A stretch of 42,428 nucleotides of DNA, taken from Streptomyces bikiniensis (GTDB lineage: Bacteria; Actinomycetota; Actinomycetes; Streptomycetales; Streptomycetaceae). Made by a program: the position numbers and the translations under genes. Position 1 is the stretch's first letter; each line of letters starts with the position of its first letter. The stretch lies in contig JNWL01000051.1 of the NCBI GenBank assembly GCA_000716465.1, positions 1-42,428 on the forward strand, read 5' to 3'. The notes under the pieces were generated by a model, which was not told the DNA's origin, did not search any database, and was given only the letters and a program-made list of their open reading frames with translations. Shown here piece by piece: positions 15,639-25,727 of this stretch.

Positions 15639-17867
15639 ATGGGCGGACCTGACACGGGCAAGGCGAGGAAGAGCGGCATACGCCGCCTCTTCTCCTGGAA
15701 GAAGCTCCTGGGCACCTTCTTCGTGTGCTGCCTGCTCGGCATGGGCGCCCTGTACGTCGTCTACCTCATGGTCCCGGTGCCGACGGCCAACGCCGAGGCG
15801 ACGATGCAGAGCAACATCTACAAGTACGCCAACGGCAAGATCCTCGCCCGCACCGGCGAGATCAACCGCGAGATCGTCGGCCTCGACAAGATCCCCGAGC
15901 AGGTCCAGAAGGCGTTCGTCGCCGCCGAGAACAAGACCTTCTACAAGGACAACGGCGTCGACATCAAGGGCACCACCCGCGCCGCCTGGTCCACCGTCAC
16001 CGGCAAGGGCAAGCAGGGCGGCTCGACCATCACCCAGCAGTACGTCAAGAACTACTACCTGAGCCAGGACCAGACGGCGACCCGCAAGCTCAAGGAAATG
16101 GTCATCGCCCTCAAGGTCGACCAGAACATGAGCAAGAACGAGATCCTCGCCGGGTACATGAACACCAGCTACTACGGGCGCAGCGCCTACGGCGTCCAGG
16201 CCGCCGCCCGCTCGTACTACGGCGTCGACGCCTCCCGGCTCACCACCGCCCAGGGCGCCTACCTCGCCGCCCTGCTCCAGGCCCCCAACCAGTACGACTG
16301 GACCTCCGCGAACGACACCGGCCGCAAGCTCGTCGAGCAGCGCTGGAACTACGTCCTCGACAACATGGTCGAGGAGGGCTGGCTGCAGCCGTCCGAGCGC
16401 GCCGGCATGAAGTTCCCCGTGCCGCAGAAGCCCAAGCCGCTCCCCGGCATGGAGGGCCAGACCGGCTACCTCGTCGAGGCCGCCAACCAGGAGCTGATGC
16501 GCCGGGGCGTCAGCGAGGAGGACATCAAGGCCGGCGGCTGGACGGTCACCCTCAACATCGACGAGAAGAAGCAGAAGGCCCTCGTCAAGGCCGTCGACAG
16601 GAAGCTGGAGGCCAAGCTCGACCGCAAGGGCAACGAGAAGCACGCCGTCGTCCAGGCCGGCGCCACCTCCGTCGACCCGAAGACGGGCGCGGTCGTCGCC
16701 ATGTACGGCGGCGTCGGCGCCACCGAGCACTGGATCTCCAACGCGACCCGCCGCGACTACCAGCCCGCCTCCACCTTCAAGCCGATCGTCCTCGCCTCCG
16801 CCCTGGAGAACCGCTCGGAGACCCAGGACGGACGCCGGATCGGCCTCGGCACGGTCTACGACGGCACCAGCAGGCGCCCCGTCGAGGGCAGCGACATCCC
16901 CTTCAAGCCGCAGAACGAGAACGACCGGAACTACGGTCCCATCACGGTCCAGAAGGCCACCAACAGCTCGGTCAACTCGGTCTACGCCCAGATGATCGTC
17001 GACGTCGGCCCCGCCAAGGTGAAGAAGACCGCCCTCGCCCTCGGCATGAAGGACGGCGAGGACTTCCCCGAGGCCCCCGCGATCTCCCTCGGCGTCATGA
17101 ACGCCTCGACCCTGGACATGGCCGGCGTCTACGCCACCCTCGACAACCACGGCAAGCTGGTCACCCCGACCCTGGTGAAGTCCGCCGGGCACAAGGACCG
17201 CACGGTCCGCGGCGCGAACGCGATCGGCGGCCAGGTCGTCTCCCGCGAGAGCGCCGACACCGTCACCAAGGCCATGACCGGCGTCGTGCGCAGCGGCTCC
17301 GGCACCCGCGCCGCCGGCGACTACGCGGCCGCCGGCAAGACCGGCACCTCGGAGAACAACCGCTCCGCCTGGTTCGTCGGCTACACCCCCGAACTCGTCA
17401 CCGCCGTCGGCCTCTTCGGCGAGGACACCAAGGGCAACCAGGTCACCCTGACCAACACCATCAACGAGGGGCGCGCCAACGGCGGCGGCGTCCCCGCCCA
17501 GATCTGGGGCGACTACACGACCCGCGCCCTGAACGGCGGCTCCGACGCCCGGTTCGACCTGGAGACCGACGGCGCGGACGCGGTCGAGCCGGACCCCAGC
17601 CGCACCACCGGGGCCCCCGAGGAGCCCACGGACGAGCCGACCACGGCCTCGCCGGGCACCACGACCCCGCCGGCGACCGAGCCCGCCACCACCCCGCCGA
17701 CCCGGACGAGCGACCCGGCCACCACCCCGCCGACGCCCACCCAGGAGCCGACGACCGACGAGCCGTCCCCGCCGCCCTCCATCGAGCCGCCCGACGGCGG
17801 CGGCACCGACCCGGAGCCGAGCGGCGACGGAACCGGCAGGCCCGTCCGCCCGACGGCACCGCGCTAG
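15639..17867 (+). CDS. Class A penicillin-binding protein (bifunctional transglycosylase/transpeptidase)
   Basis: 742 aa. A short basic cytoplasmic segment and one membrane helix (about 24-46) anchor it. GT51 domain: E97 in AAENKTFYKDNG and GGSTITQQ (127-134). Transpeptidase domain: S378-T-F-K381 (nucleophile), S444-V-N446 and K567-T-G569. The last ~115 residues are a Thr/Pro/Glu-rich, low-complexity outer tail, common in actinobacterial PBPs. It polymerises and cross-links peptidoglycan. The PASTA and FN3 domains of some relatives are absent. ATG start with a weak ribosome site (GGGA). Monocistronic. Confidence 0.93.
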   Translation: MGGPDTGKARKSGIRRLFSWKKLLGTFFVCCLLGMGALYVVYLMVPVPTANAEATMQSNIYKYANGKILARTGEINREIVGLDKIPEQVQKAFVAAENKTFYKDNGVDIKGTTRAAWSTVTGKGKQGGSTITQQYVKNYYLSQDQTATRKLKEMVIALKVDQNMSKNEILAGYMNTSYYGRSAYGVQAAARSYYGVDASRLTTAQGAYLAALLQAPNQYDWTSANDTGRKLVEQRWNYVLDNMVEEGWLQPSERAGMKFPVPQKPKPLPGMEGQTGYLVEAANQELMRRGVSEEDIKAGGWTVTLNIDEKKQKALVKAVDRKLEAKLDRKGNEKHAVVQAGATSVDPKTGAVVAMYGGVGATEHWISNATRRDYQPASTFKPIVLASALENRSETQDGRRIGLGTVYDGTSRRPVEGSDIPFKPQNENDRNYGPITVQKATNSSVNSVYAQMIVDVGPAKVKKTALALGMKDGEDFPEAPAISLGVMNASTLDMAGVYATLDNHGKLVTPTLVKSAGHKDRTVRGANAIGGQVVSRESADTVTKAMTGVVRSGSGTRAAGDYAAAGKTGTSENNRSAWFVGYTPELVTAVGLFGEDTKGNQVTLTNTINEGRANGGGVPAQIWGDYTTRALNGGSDARFDLETDGADAVEPDPSRTTGAPEEPTDEPTTASPGTTTPPATEPATTPPTRTSDPATTPPTPTQEPTTDEPSPPPSIEPPDGGGTDPEPSGDGTGRPVRPTAPR

Positions 17868-17883
17868 CCGCACGGAGACATGT

Positions 17884-17917
17884 GGAAGGCCGGACCCCTC
17901 AGAGGGTCCGGCCTTCC
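17884..17917. terminator. Bidirectional terminator between PBP and the SpoIIE-type phosphatase gene
   Basis: Perfect 14-bp stem GGAAGGCCGGACCC (17884-17897) / GGGTCCGGCCTTCC (17904-17917), loop CTCAGA, between convergent genes. Confidence 0.9.
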
Positions 17918-17940
17918 GCGCGTCCGGGCACGTGCCCCGC

Positions 17941-19899
17941 TCAGGTGCGGGTCGCCAGCTCGAACCAGACCACCTTGCCGCCCGAGAGCCGGGTCGCCCC
18001 CCAGCGCCGGGCCAGCCGGTTCACCAGGAACAGGCCGCGTCCGCCCTCGTCCGTGTCCCGCGCCCGCCGCTGCCGGGGCAGCTGCGGCGAGTCGTCGCCG
18101 ACCTCGCAGCGCAGCACGTCCGTACGGAGCAGCCGCAGCGTCACGGGCCGCTCCGCGTACCGCACGGCGTTCGTCACGACCTCGCTGATCAGCAGCTCCA
18201 CCGAGTCCGTCAGCTCCTCCAGGTCCCAGCGGGCCAGCGCCCGCCGGGCGAGCCGCCGGGCACGGCCCGGAGCCGCGTCCTCCGGATCCAGGAACCAGTA
18301 CGCCACGTCGCTCGGCGCGATCCCGTCGAACCGGGCCGCGAGCAGCGCGATGTCGTCGTCCCGGTCACCCGGACCCAGCATGTCCAGGACGTCGTCGCAG
18401 AGCGCCTCCAGCGGGGGCGAGTGGTCGGGCCCGGTCAGCTGCGCGGTCGCCGCCAGGCGCTCCCGCAACTGCTCGATCCCCGTCCACACGTCCCGCAGCC
18501 GCGACTCCACCAGACCGTCGGTGTACAGCAGCAGCGTGGCACCGGCCGGGGCGTCCAGCTCGACCGCCTCGAAGTCCACCCCGCCCACCCCGATCGGCGC
18601 GCCCGGCGGCACCCGCAGCACCTCCGCGCGCCCGCCCAGGTGGAGCAGTATCGGCGGCGGATGGCCGGCGTTCGCCACCGTGATCCGGTGCGAGACCGGG
18701 TCGTACACCGCGTACAGGCAGGTCGCCATCCGGTTCTCGCCGAGCCGCTGCGCCTGCTCGTCCAGGTGGTGCAGGACCTCCTGCGGCGGCAGGTCGAGCC
18801 CGGCCAGGGTCTGCGCGGTGGTGCGCAACTGGCCCATGATCGCCGCCGAGGTCATGGAGTGGCCCATGACGTCGCCCACGACCAGGGCGACCCGGCTGCC
18901 GGGCAGCGGGATCGCGTCGTACCAGTCGCCGCCCACCCGGGCCGTCTCGGCCGCCGGCAGGTAGCGCGAGGCGAGCCGCACCCCGGTCGGCTGCGGCAGC
19001 GAGTCCGGCAGCATCGTCCGCTGGAGCTCGTCCGCGATGTACGCCTCCCGGCCGTACAGGACGGCCTTGTCGATGCCGAGCGCCGTGTGCGTGGCCAGCT
19101 GCGCCGCCACGAGCAGGTCGTTCGGCTCGAACCCGGCCCGCTCCGGGCGGCGCAGGAACACGGCCGCGCCGATCACCCGGCGCCGGCCGCGCAGCGGAGC
19201 CAGTATCGCCCGCAGCCCGCCGGGCAGCGGACGGTCGGTGCCGAGCAGCTCGGTCAGCGCCTCCCGGGCGGCGGCGGAGTCGCCGAAGACCGGCCGCACC
19301 CCGCGCAGCACCTCGGCCAGCGCTCCTCCGGACCGCACCTCGCAGAGTTCGGCCGCGGGGGTCGGATCAGGCTCCGGTACGAGCACCAGCTCCTCGGACT
19401 CCGGGTCCGTTAACCGCAGCCGGTCCGTCCGGCGCAGCCGCAGCACGAACGGCGCCACCGGGCGCTCGTCGCCCACCGGCAGCGGATCGCGCAGGTAGAC
19501 CAGGATCTCGTCGGAGAAGGTCGGCACGGTCGCCCGGCACAGGCCGAGCACGATCTCGTCCAGGTCGATGCCGCGGGCGATGCGGCGGGTCGCCGCCCCG
19601 ACGAACCGCAGCCGCTCGCCCTCCCGCCGCACCGAGGGGCCCCCGCCGCCGGACGGCTGCGGGGAGACGGCGACGGCCACGGCGCCGGAGGCGCCCGGGG
19701 CGCCGGCCCCGAGGGGCGCGGCGGGCGCCGGGGGCACGCCGGGAGCCGCCGGGGACTCCGTACCGGAGACCGCCGCTCCGCCCGGCTGGGCGGGCACGTC
19801 GGGCAGGCCGGCCGCCGCCGCCTGGCGGGGGCGCGCGCGTTCCTGCGGCCGGGCAGCCAGGGGCTGCCGGCCTTCGTGGGAGGTGGGATGCTCCGTCAC
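17941..19899 (-). CDS. GAF-SpoIIE phosphatase-HATPase regulatory protein
   Basis: 652 aa. The first ~95 residues are Pro/Ala/Gly-rich and disordered. A GAF-like sensor domain follows (about 95-275). The SpoIIE/PP2C phosphatase shows ARVGGDWYDAIPL, VVGDVMGHSMTSAA, VANAGHPPP and LLLYTDGLVE, with the metal Asp residues present. The C-terminal RsbW-type HATPase has ELLISEVVTNAVRYAE (N box) and DEGGRGLFLVNRLA (G box). Such fusions act in partner-switching control of alternative sigma factors in Streptomyces by dephosphorylating anti-anti-sigma factors. The partner is not in the window. GTG start with a poor ribosome site. Confidence 0.92.
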   Translation of the reverse strand: MTEHPTSHEGRQPLAARPQERARPRQAAAAGLPDVPAQPGGAAVSGTESPAAPGVPPAPAAPLGAGAPGASGAVAVAVSPQPSGGGGPSVRREGERLRFVGAATRRIARGIDLDEIVLGLCRATVPTFSDEILVYLRDPLPVGDERPVAPFVLRLRRTDRLRLTDPESEELVLVPEPDPTPAAELCEVRSGGALAEVLRGVRPVFGDSAAAREALTELLGTDRPLPGGLRAILAPLRGRRRVIGAAVFLRRPERAGFEPNDLLVAAQLATHTALGIDKAVLYGREAYIADELQRTMLPDSLPQPTGVRLASRYLPAAETARVGGDWYDAIPLPGSRVALVVGDVMGHSMTSAAIMGQLRTTAQTLAGLDLPPQEVLHHLDEQAQRLGENRMATCLYAVYDPVSHRITVANAGHPPPILLHLGGRAEVLRVPPGAPIGVGGVDFEAVELDAPAGATLLLYTDGLVESRLRDVWTGIEQLRERLAATAQLTGPDHSPPLEALCDDVLDMLGPGDRDDDIALLAARFDGIAPSDVAYWFLDPEDAAPGRARRLARRALARWDLEELTDSVELLISEVVTNAVRYAERPVTLRLLRTDVLRCEVGDDSPQLPRQRRARDTDEGGRGLFLVNRLARRWGATRLSGGKVVWFELATRT

Positions 19900-20210
19900 G
19901 CGTGGGATTCCGTCCGTCCGGGCCGGTGGTGCGATGCACTCGCTCTTCTCGCCGATGCCGCGCCTTCGGCGGGGATAAACCCCTCGTATGCAGCGGATGC
20001 GGACGCTCCGCGAGTCGCGGCGACGACGGGGGTCGGAACACCCGGGCAGACGTCCGGCACTGCTCTCCCCCTCGTGGGTGACTGGCGGTCAGGTCCAGTG
20101 TGCTGTTCGGTCGCTGACGTACTGTTCGGTAGGTCCGACGTGCTGTCCGATCCGTCTCCGACGTGCGGAGGACGATCCTACGTTTGAACCCCGGGGGTGC
20201 ATCAAGGGTC
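19900..20210. promoter_or_regulatory. Upstream region of the phosphatase gene with three direct-repeat boxes
   Basis: No gene in this 311-bp gap. Three related 12-mers lie on one face: GTGCTGTTCGGT (20100), GTACTGTTCGGT (20119) and GTGCTGTCCGAT (20140), spaced 19 and 21 bp. They precede the leftward phosphatase gene by about 200 bp and look like binding sites for a cooperative regulator. Confidence 0.5.
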
Positions 20211-20876
20211 TCACGGACCGGTGTGCGCCGGGGTGCGATCCCAGTCCGCCGGCAGTTCCGGGACCCGCCAGGCCGGATCGGGCCGCCAGTGCTCCCAGCC
20301 GTCCGAGAACGGCGCCCCCCACTCCTGGATCCGCTCCACCGCGCGCCGCCCGGCCTCCCGCACCCCGGCCGCCTGCTCCGGGCCCATCAGGCCGGACCGC
20401 TGGGCCTGCGCGAACTCGTCCTCGTCCCGCCACAGCCAGCTGCGGTCCGGGTAGACGGAGATGTCGAGGAAGTGGTCCTCGGAGTCGACGCCGCCGGACC
20501 AGCGGGTCCGCGGCTCCTCCAGGTTCACGTACCAGCTGCGGAAGCGCCAGCCGCGCTCCCAGAACAGCCACACCGACCACGGCTCGCCGGGCCGCGCCAG
20601 CTTCAGCACCCCGCTGCCCGCCCAGCGGGCCCGCTCGGTGGTCCGGGGCGCGGTGTAGCGGGTGGCGAGCGGTTCGTCGTGGACGGAGGTGCCGTCGGCG
20701 AGCACGGGCCGGACGCACTCGGTGCCGGGCGCCATCCAGACCGCGAGCAGCTCGGGCGTGTCCTGGACGACCGTCACCGGCCGGCAGATGTGCACGGCCC
20801 CGGTGCCGTTGCCGCGGTAGCGCCAGAGGACGTGGTCCCCCGGCGCCCAGTGCTGAGAGGCGTCCGATCCTGTCAT
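20211..20876 (-). CDS. DUF402 (FomD-like) protein
   Basis: 221 aa. The DUF402 barrel is recognisable: SWYVNLEEP, then DSEDHFLDISVYPDRSWLW with the conserved acidic metal/nucleotide-binding residues, and RDEDEF. FomD, the characterised family member, hydrolyses cytidylyl (S)-2-hydroxypropylphosphonate, and relatives act on nucleoside di/tri-phosphates; the substrate here is not known. Cytosolic. It lies 66 bp downstream of fumC in the same direction and may be cotranscribed. Confidence 0.82.
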   Translation of the reverse strand: MTGSDASQHWAPGDHVLWRYRGNGTGAVHICRPVTVVQDTPELLAVWMAPGTECVRPVLADGTSVHDEPLATRYTAPRTTERARWAGSGVLKLARPGEPWSVWLFWERGWRFRSWYVNLEEPRTRWSGGVDSEDHFLDISVYPDRSWLWRDEDEFAQAQRSGLMGPEQAAGVREAGRRAVERIQEWGAPFSDGWEHWRPDPAWRVPELPADWDRTPAHTGP

Positions 20877-20942
20877 GCGCAGATCTTAGGGGCGCGCTCC
20901 CGCCATCGCTGCGACGCGGGTCACGGAACCGGACGGCCCCGC

Positions 20943-22352
20943 CTACGGGTGCGTCATCCGCAGCACGTCCAGGGCCTCGTCCAGCTGTTCCACCGTGAGG
21001 TCGCCCCGCTCGACGTAGCCGGACTCCAGGACCACCTCGCGGATGGTCTTCCGCTCCGCCAGGGACTTCTTGGCGACCTTCGCCGCCTCCTCGTAGCCGA
21101 TGTACCTGTTCAGCGGGGTGACCACGGACGGCGAGGACTCGGCGTACTCGCGGGCCCGCTCGGCGTTGGCGGTGATCCCGTCCACCGTGCGGTCCGCCAG
21201 CAGCCGCGAGGCGTTGGCCAGAAGCCGTACGGATTCCAGCAGGTTCTTGGCCATCACCGGCAGCATCACGTTGAGCTCGAAGTTCCCGGCCGCGCCCGCC
21301 ACCGCCACCGTGGTGTCGTTTCCGGTCACCTGCGCGGCGACCATCAGGACCGCCTCGGGGATCACCGGGTTCACCTTGCCCGGCATGATCGAGGAGCCGG
21401 GCTGGAGGTCGGGCAGGTTGATCTCGGCGAGGCCCGTGCGCGGCCCGCTGGCCATCCAGCGCAGATCGTTGGCGATCTTGGTGAGGGAGACGGCGATGGT
21501 CCTGAGCTGCCCGGACGTCTCCACCAGGCCGTCGCGGGCGCCCTGCGCCTCGAAGTGGTCGCGGGCCTCGGTCAGCGGCAGTCCGGTGGTCCGGGCGACC
21601 TCCTCGATGACGGCCGCCGAGAACCCGGCCGGGGTGTTGATCCCGGTGCCCACCGCCGTACCGCCGAGGGGGAGTTCGGCGAGCCGGGGGAGTGCGGCGC
21701 GCAGCCGCTCGATCCCGTACCGCACCTGGGCCGCGTAACCGCCGAACTCCTGGCCGAGGGTGACCGGGGTGGCGTCCATCAGGTGCGTGCGGCCGGACTT
21801 CACGACCTTCGCGAATTCGGCCGATTTTCGCTCCAGGGCGGCGGCCAGGTGCTCCAGGGCGGGGACCAGGTCGCGGGTGACGGCGCCGGTCGCCGCGATG
21901 TGGATGGAGGAGGGGAAGACGTCGTTGGACGACTGCGAGGCGTTCACGTGGTCGTTGGGGTGCACCTCCCGGCCCTCCGGCAGCCGCTCGGTGGCGAGGG
22001 TGGCGATCACCTCGTTGGTGTTCATGTTGGACGAGGTGCCCGAGCCGGTCTGGAAGACGTCCACGGGGAAGTGCGCGTCCCAGCGCCCCTCCGCGACCTC
22101 CTCCGCCGCCGAGACGATCGCCTCGGCGCGGTCCTCGTCGATCACCCCCAGCCCGGCGTTGACCTTGGCGGCGGCCGCCTTGATCCGGGCCAGGGCCTCG
22201 ATGTGGGCGCGCTCCAGGCGCTGGCCCGAGACCGGGAAGTTCTCCACGGCCCGCTGGGTCTGGGCCCGCCACTTGGCGTGCGCGGGGACCCGCACCTCGC
22301 CCATGGAGTCGTGCTCGATCCGGAAGTCCCCGGCCCGCTCGCTGTCGTTCAT
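20943..22352 (-). CDS. fumC: Class II fumarate hydratase
   Basis: 469 aa from the ATG at 22352, with GGGAGG nine bases upstream. Iron-independent fumarase of the aspartase/fumarase superfamily, TCA cycle, cytosolic homotetramer. Signature [11 protein letters not shown] near residue 318; [15 protein letters not shown] and [14 protein letters not shown] are the other two active-site segments, and [17 protein letters not shown] supplies the catalytic His. A different, iron-sulfur (class I) fumarase is encoded 12 kb to the right. The C-terminus ([23 protein letters not shown]) is typical and complete. Confidence 0.95.
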   Translation of the reverse strand: MNDSERAGDFRIEHDSMGEVRVPAHAKWRAQTQRAVENFPVSGQRLERAHIEALARIKAAAAKVNAGLGVIDEDRAEAIVSAAEEVAEGRWDAHFPVDVFQTGSGTSSNMNTNEVIATLATERLPEGREVHPNDHVNASQSSNDVFPSSIHIAATGAVTRDLVPALEHLAAALERKSAEFAKVVKSGRTHLMDATPVTLGQEFGGYAAQVRYGIERLRAALPRLAELPLGGTAVGTGINTPAGFSAAVIEEVARTTGLPLTEARDHFEAQGARDGLVETSGQLRTIAVSLTKIANDLRWMASGPRTGLAEINLPDLQPGSSIMPGKVNPVIPEAVLMVAAQVTGNDTTVAVAGAAGNFELNVMLPVMAKNLLESVRLLANASRLLADRTVDGITANAERAREYAESSPSVVTPLNRYIGYEEAAKVAKKSLAERKTIREVVLESGYVERGDLTVEQLDEALDVLRMTHP

Positions 22353-22458
22353 CTTCTCCAACCTCCCGTAAAAGGTGAGCACTTGTCTTGTTCGATGTAT
22401 TCCCAAGGCGCGTACCGGCCAGTAAAAACCGTGGGTAACCCCACTTCCAGGAGGCGCA

Positions 22459-24009
22459 ATGACGCGCACCAGGTACAGGTTCCGCCGGTCCGCCGCCGCC
22501 GTCGCCACGGCCGCCGCGATCCTCGGAACGATGATCGCGGCCACCGCTCCCGCCGGTGCGGCCGACACGGCAGTGACGGCCACGGGTACGACGGCCGCCG
22601 CCACCGCTTCCGTACCCCTGCCCCCCGCCCTGGAGGCCATCCGGGCCGCCGAGGCGACCAGGATCTACGGAAGCCCCGAGGAGCGCCCGTTCGACCGGCG
22701 CAGGAGCGGCCTGATCTCGCTCGGCGACAGCGAGATCTCCGGCGAGGGCGTCGGCACCTACGAACCCCCCACCAACGGCCCCACCAACTGGTGCCACCGC
22801 TCGCCCGACGCCGCCGTGCACCGCACCGGCATCCCCGCGGACCTCACGTTCAACGTGTCCTGTTCCGGCGCGCACACCGGGAACATCAAGGTCGGCGGCT
22901 CCCGGCAGTACGCCGACGAACTCGTCCAGAGCGACAGCCTCGCCATCAAGGCCCGCAACACCCGCATCAAGATGGTCCTGCTCGTCGCCGGGGCCAACGA
23001 CGACCTCCAGTTCGGCCCGGTCATGACCGACTGCGTCACCCGCTACCTGCTCAGCCAGGGCGCCTGCGAGCCCAAGTACGCCCCCGGCTGGCAGGCCCGC
23101 GTCGACGGACTCGTCCCCAAGGTCGAGCAGACCGTCCGCGACCTCAAGGGCGTCATGCGCGACGCCGGATACGCCGACGGCGACTACAAGCTCGTCCTCA
23201 TGGGCTACCCGAGCCCGATCGGCCCCGACTTCCGCGACAACCCGAACTTCCCCGGCAAGCTGGTCTGCGGCGGCATGGGCTACGACTCCGACACCGTCTG
23301 GGGCCGCAACACCGCCGTCCCCGCCTTCGAGCGCGGCATGCGGAAGGCCGCCGTCTCCACCGGCGCCACCTACCTCGACAACTCCCGCCTCTTCCACGGC
23401 CACGAGGTCTGCACGGAGGACCCCTGGGCCCGGGGCCTCTACATCGACCTCTCCAAGCCCGGCCTCCCGGACGAGAACTCGGTCCGGCAGTCCTTCCACC
23501 CCAACGCGCGCGGGCACGCCGCCTTCGCCTCCTGCCTCACCCAGCTCTACGCCTCGGGCCTGCGCGAGGCGAGCTGCGCCGACGTGAACTCGACCGGGAA
23601 GCCCGTCCTCTTCCCGCTCGCCTGGGACGACGCCTACCGCCCGCTGAGGAACGGGGCGACCGGCGACTGCCTCGACGCCGACGCGGCCACCAGCGCCAAC
23701 GGCACCCGGGTCCTCGGCTGGGACTGCCACGAGGGACGCAACCAGACCTGGTGGTACGACTCCGCCCGGCAGACCGTCCACACCGGCCTCACCCAGGACC
23801 GCTGCCTGGACGTGCCCGACCTCCAGTACCGCGCCGGCACGGGCCTGGTCCTCTGGGACTGCCACGGCGGCGCGAACCAGAAGTTCGTCCGGAACGGCGA
23901 CACCCTCCGGCCCGCCGCCGCGACCGGCATGTGCCTCACCCAGGGCGCGGCGAAGGAGCAGATCAGGCTCCGGGCCTGCGACGGCTCCGCGAACCAGAAG
24001 TTCGCGTAG
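22459..24009 (+). CDS. Secreted SGNH/GDSL hydrolase with ricin-type lectin domain
   Basis: 516 aa. Signal peptide of about 34 residues ending in PAGAAD. SGNH esterase domain (about 80-370): nucleophile in [13 protein letters not shown], oxyanion block LLVAGANDD, and catalytic His in [12 protein letters not shown]. The C-terminal ~130 residues are a ricin B (CBM13) domain with three NQxW/F repeats (NQTWW, NQKFV, NQKFA) and repeated C-L-D and WDCH motifs. Likely an extracellular lipase or carbohydrate esterase tethered to polysaccharide; substrate inferred only from the lectin. AGGAGG six bases before the ATG. Divergent from fumC with a 106-bp shared promoter region. Confidence 0.9.
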   Translation: MTRTRYRFRRSAAAVATAAAILGTMIAATAPAGAADTAVTATGTTAAATASVPLPPALEAIRAAEATRIYGSPEERPFDRRRSGLISLGDSEISGEGVGTYEPPTNGPTNWCHRSPDAAVHRTGIPADLTFNVSCSGAHTGNIKVGGSRQYADELVQSDSLAIKARNTRIKMVLLVAGANDDLQFGPVMTDCVTRYLLSQGACEPKYAPGWQARVDGLVPKVEQTVRDLKGVMRDAGYADGDYKLVLMGYPSPIGPDFRDNPNFPGKLVCGGMGYDSDTVWGRNTAVPAFERGMRKAAVSTGATYLDNSRLFHGHEVCTEDPWARGLYIDLSKPGLPDENSVRQSFHPNARGHAAFASCLTQLYASGLREASCADVNSTGKPVLFPLAWDDAYRPLRNGATGDCLDADAATSANGTRVLGWDCHEGRNQTWWYDSARQTVHTGLTQDRCLDVPDLQYRAGTGLVLWDCHGGANQKFVRNGDTLRPAAATGMCLTQGAAKEQIRLRACDGSANQKFA

Positions 24010-24068
24010 GGCCCGTCCGGCGGATCAGGGCCGGGCCGACAGGCCCCGGCCCGCGTCCGGCCGGGAAC

Positions 24069-24104
24069 GCCGCGGCCCCGTCCGGCGAGGGACGGGGCCG
24101 CGGC
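24069..24104. terminator. Bidirectional terminator
   Basis: CCGCGGCCCCGTCC (24070-24083) pairs perfectly with GGACGGGGCCGCGG (24090-24103), between convergent genes. Confidence 0.88.
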
Positions 24105-24110
24105 CGTGCC

Positions 24111-24782
24111 TCAGAGCGCCTTCAGGGTCGTACGGGCCAGCTCGTACGCCGGGAGCATCTCGCGGTGCTCCGCGGTGTCCGTCCCGCCGAGGTGGACGAC
24201 GACCGCGCCCTTCGGTGTGGAGACGGCGAAGGCGCGTTCCTCCTTCTCCTCGTCGAGGAGTTCGCTCCGTACCGTGTAGGTCACCTCGACGGCGGGCAGC
24301 GCGCCCGCCGTCGTCTCCCGGTACGAGGCGCCCGAAGCCTTCTCGTCCGCCGCCACGAACCCTTCGAGCGCCGCCCGCGCGGGCCCCTTCTCCGCCGTCC
24401 ACACCCGTAGGAAGCCGACGTGGCCGGCGGGCTTGGCATCGACCTCGCAGCGGGCGAAGGCCGGCCCTTGGCGCGTGAGTGCCGCGAACTCCGGGTCCTC
24501 GGGGTTCTCGATCGCGTTCGGCTTCCAGTCCTTCGGGAGGGAGAAGGAGACCGGCAGCGGGCAGGCCGTCCCCCGTCCGCCGAGGGAGGCGGCGGCGACG
24601 GCGGGGCCCGACGGTCCGGCGCTCGAAGGGCGGGCCGTCGACGGCGCGAGGGCCGACGGCTGCGCGCTCGTCGGCCGCGGCGCCGGGGCGACCTCGGGGA
24701 GCGGCTCGGGGCCCCCGCAGCCGGTCAGCAGCGGCCCCGCCGCGAGGAGGACGGGGGCCAGCAGCCGTATCGGGAGTCTCAT
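24111..24782 (-). CDS. Hypothetical lipoprotein
   Basis: 223 aa. Lipobox LLTG-C with the lipidated cysteine at residue 22 (GPLLTGCGG), then about 45 Pro/Ser/Ala-rich linker residues and a folded domain of ~150 residues starting ACPLPVSFSLPKDW. It resembles the small PsbP/LpqN-like surface lipoproteins of actinobacteria in layout, but the assignment is not secure. Attached to the outer face of the membrane. Separated by 47 bp from the HAD phosphatase upstream, so possibly one transcript. Confidence 0.75.
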   Translation of the reverse strand: MRLPIRLLAPVLLAAGPLLTGCGGPEPLPEVAPAPRPTSAQPSALAPSTARPSSAGPSGPAVAAASLGGRGTACPLPVSFSLPKDWKPNAIENPEDPEFAALTRQGPAFARCEVDAKPAGHVGFLRVWTAEKGPARAALEGFVAADEKASGASYRETTAGALPAVEVTYTVRSELLDEEKEERAFAVSTPKGAVVVHLGGTDTAEHREMLPAYELARTTLKAL

Positions 24783-24829
24783 GACCGGCAGGGTAGCCGC
24801 CCCCGGCCCCCGCGAGGCCCCCGGGATCC

Positions 24830-25480
24830 TCAGGAGAGCTTGCCGCCGTAGTCCGGCAGCTTGAAGGTGCGCTCGGCGTGGCCGCCGACCAGGTCGGTGG
24901 TGTTGTTCCCGATGTTCGCGATGATCGTGTAGCCCTTGGCCTCGATCTCCGCGCGCTTCTCGGTCTTGTACGCGGAGACCTCGGCGAACAGGTCGGGCAG
25001 CGAGCGCACGTACAGGCCGTCGATCGGGTAGCCGGCCTTCTTCAGGTTCCAGTCGGTGAGCGAGTGGATGATCCCGGGCCGTGCGGTGACGAAGAAGACG
25101 TCCACCCCGCGCGCGTGGGCGTCCCGGACGAGGTCGCGGACCTCGGCGATGGCCGGCGTGGGCAGCTCCCAGAACGGGTGGAAGTCCGTCTCCAGGGAGC
25201 TGTTGTCGATGTCGAGGACCAGGGCCTGCTTCTCGCGCCCGGCGTCCTTCGCGCGCTCCTCGACGTACGGGCGCGCCTCGGCGACGACGGCCGCGACGTC
25301 CCGGCGCCAGGTGGCGTAGTCGATGCCGGCGAGGGCGGCGGTCGACACCAGGTGGTCGTCCGGGTCGGAGGCGGTGGCGGCGGACGCGGCGGGCGCGGGC
25401 CCGACGACGAGGAACGCGGAGAGCGCGAGCGCGGCGGCGGATCCGGCGGCGGCGCGCCCGCGGAGGGGGGTGGAGGGCAT
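24830..25480 (-). CDS. Secreted HAD-family acid phosphatase
   Basis: 216 aa from the ATG at 25480 (GGGAG six bases upstream). Signal peptide ending near ASAATA (residue 37). HAD motif I is LVLDIDNSSLETD with nucleophile D90 and D92, motif II is FFVTARPG, and the C-terminal motif region is IANIGNNTTDLVGG. This matches the class B/plant-type (PF03767) acid phosphatase family. Motif I is DIDNSS instead of the more common DDDET or DIDET form, a known variation. Before the element inserted, this gene lay directly downstream of the class I fumarase gene. Confidence 0.87.
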   Translation of the reverse strand: MPSTPLRGRAAAGSAAALALSAFLVVGPAPAASAATASDPDDHLVSTAALAGIDYATWRRDVAAVVAEARPYVEERAKDAGREKQALVLDIDNSSLETDFHPFWELPTPAIAEVRDLVRDAHARGVDVFFVTARPGIIHSLTDWNLKKAGYPIDGLYVRSLPDLFAEVSAYKTEKRAEIEAKGYTIIANIGNNTTDLVGGHAERTFKLPDYGGKLS

Positions 25481-25579
25481 GGGGGCTCCCGAGAGGTCGA
25501 CCAATGCGGACTGATCGGTGGGTGCTGCTCAGTGCTTGTCATGCTCGCGCCCCATACTGACGGGTGGGCGACGGGAGGG

Positions 25580-25720
25580 CTACCGGTCGGTAGCGACTTT
25601 CTGACCCGGCGGCACCGGGGCGCGCCCGCGTCCCCGGCCCGACGACACCGCGACGCGCCCGCGTCCCCGCACCGGGATGTGGGTGAACGTCGGCTCCGGG
25701 GCCGGGTTCTGGAAGAAGTC
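25580..25720 (-). pseudogene. Displaced 3' end of the class I fumarase gene (outside attL)
   Basis: Read leftward from the core, this 141-bp frame encodes DFFQNPAPEPTFTHIPVRG, then an Arg/Gly-rich tail, to a TAG at 25580-25582. It is clearly homologous to the last residues of the intact class I fumarase ([20 protein letters not shown], ending at 34831). It has no start codon and is cut off from the rest of the gene by the 9.2-kb element. The tail is about 26 residues longer than the replacement and includes a 16-bp repeat (25621-25636 and 25654-25669, 33 bp apart). The simplest reading is that this is the original gene end. Confidence 0.85.
25712..25720. other. attL core
   Basis: GAAGAAGTC, identical to 34897-34905. 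To the left lies chromosomal fumarase tail; to the right the element. The bases just inside the element still resemble fumarase codons (complement encodes NKPN before DFF, against DDKGN in the gene). The exact crossover dinucleotide within the core cannot be told by eye. Confidence 0.75.
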
Positions 25721-25727
25721 ATTCGGC

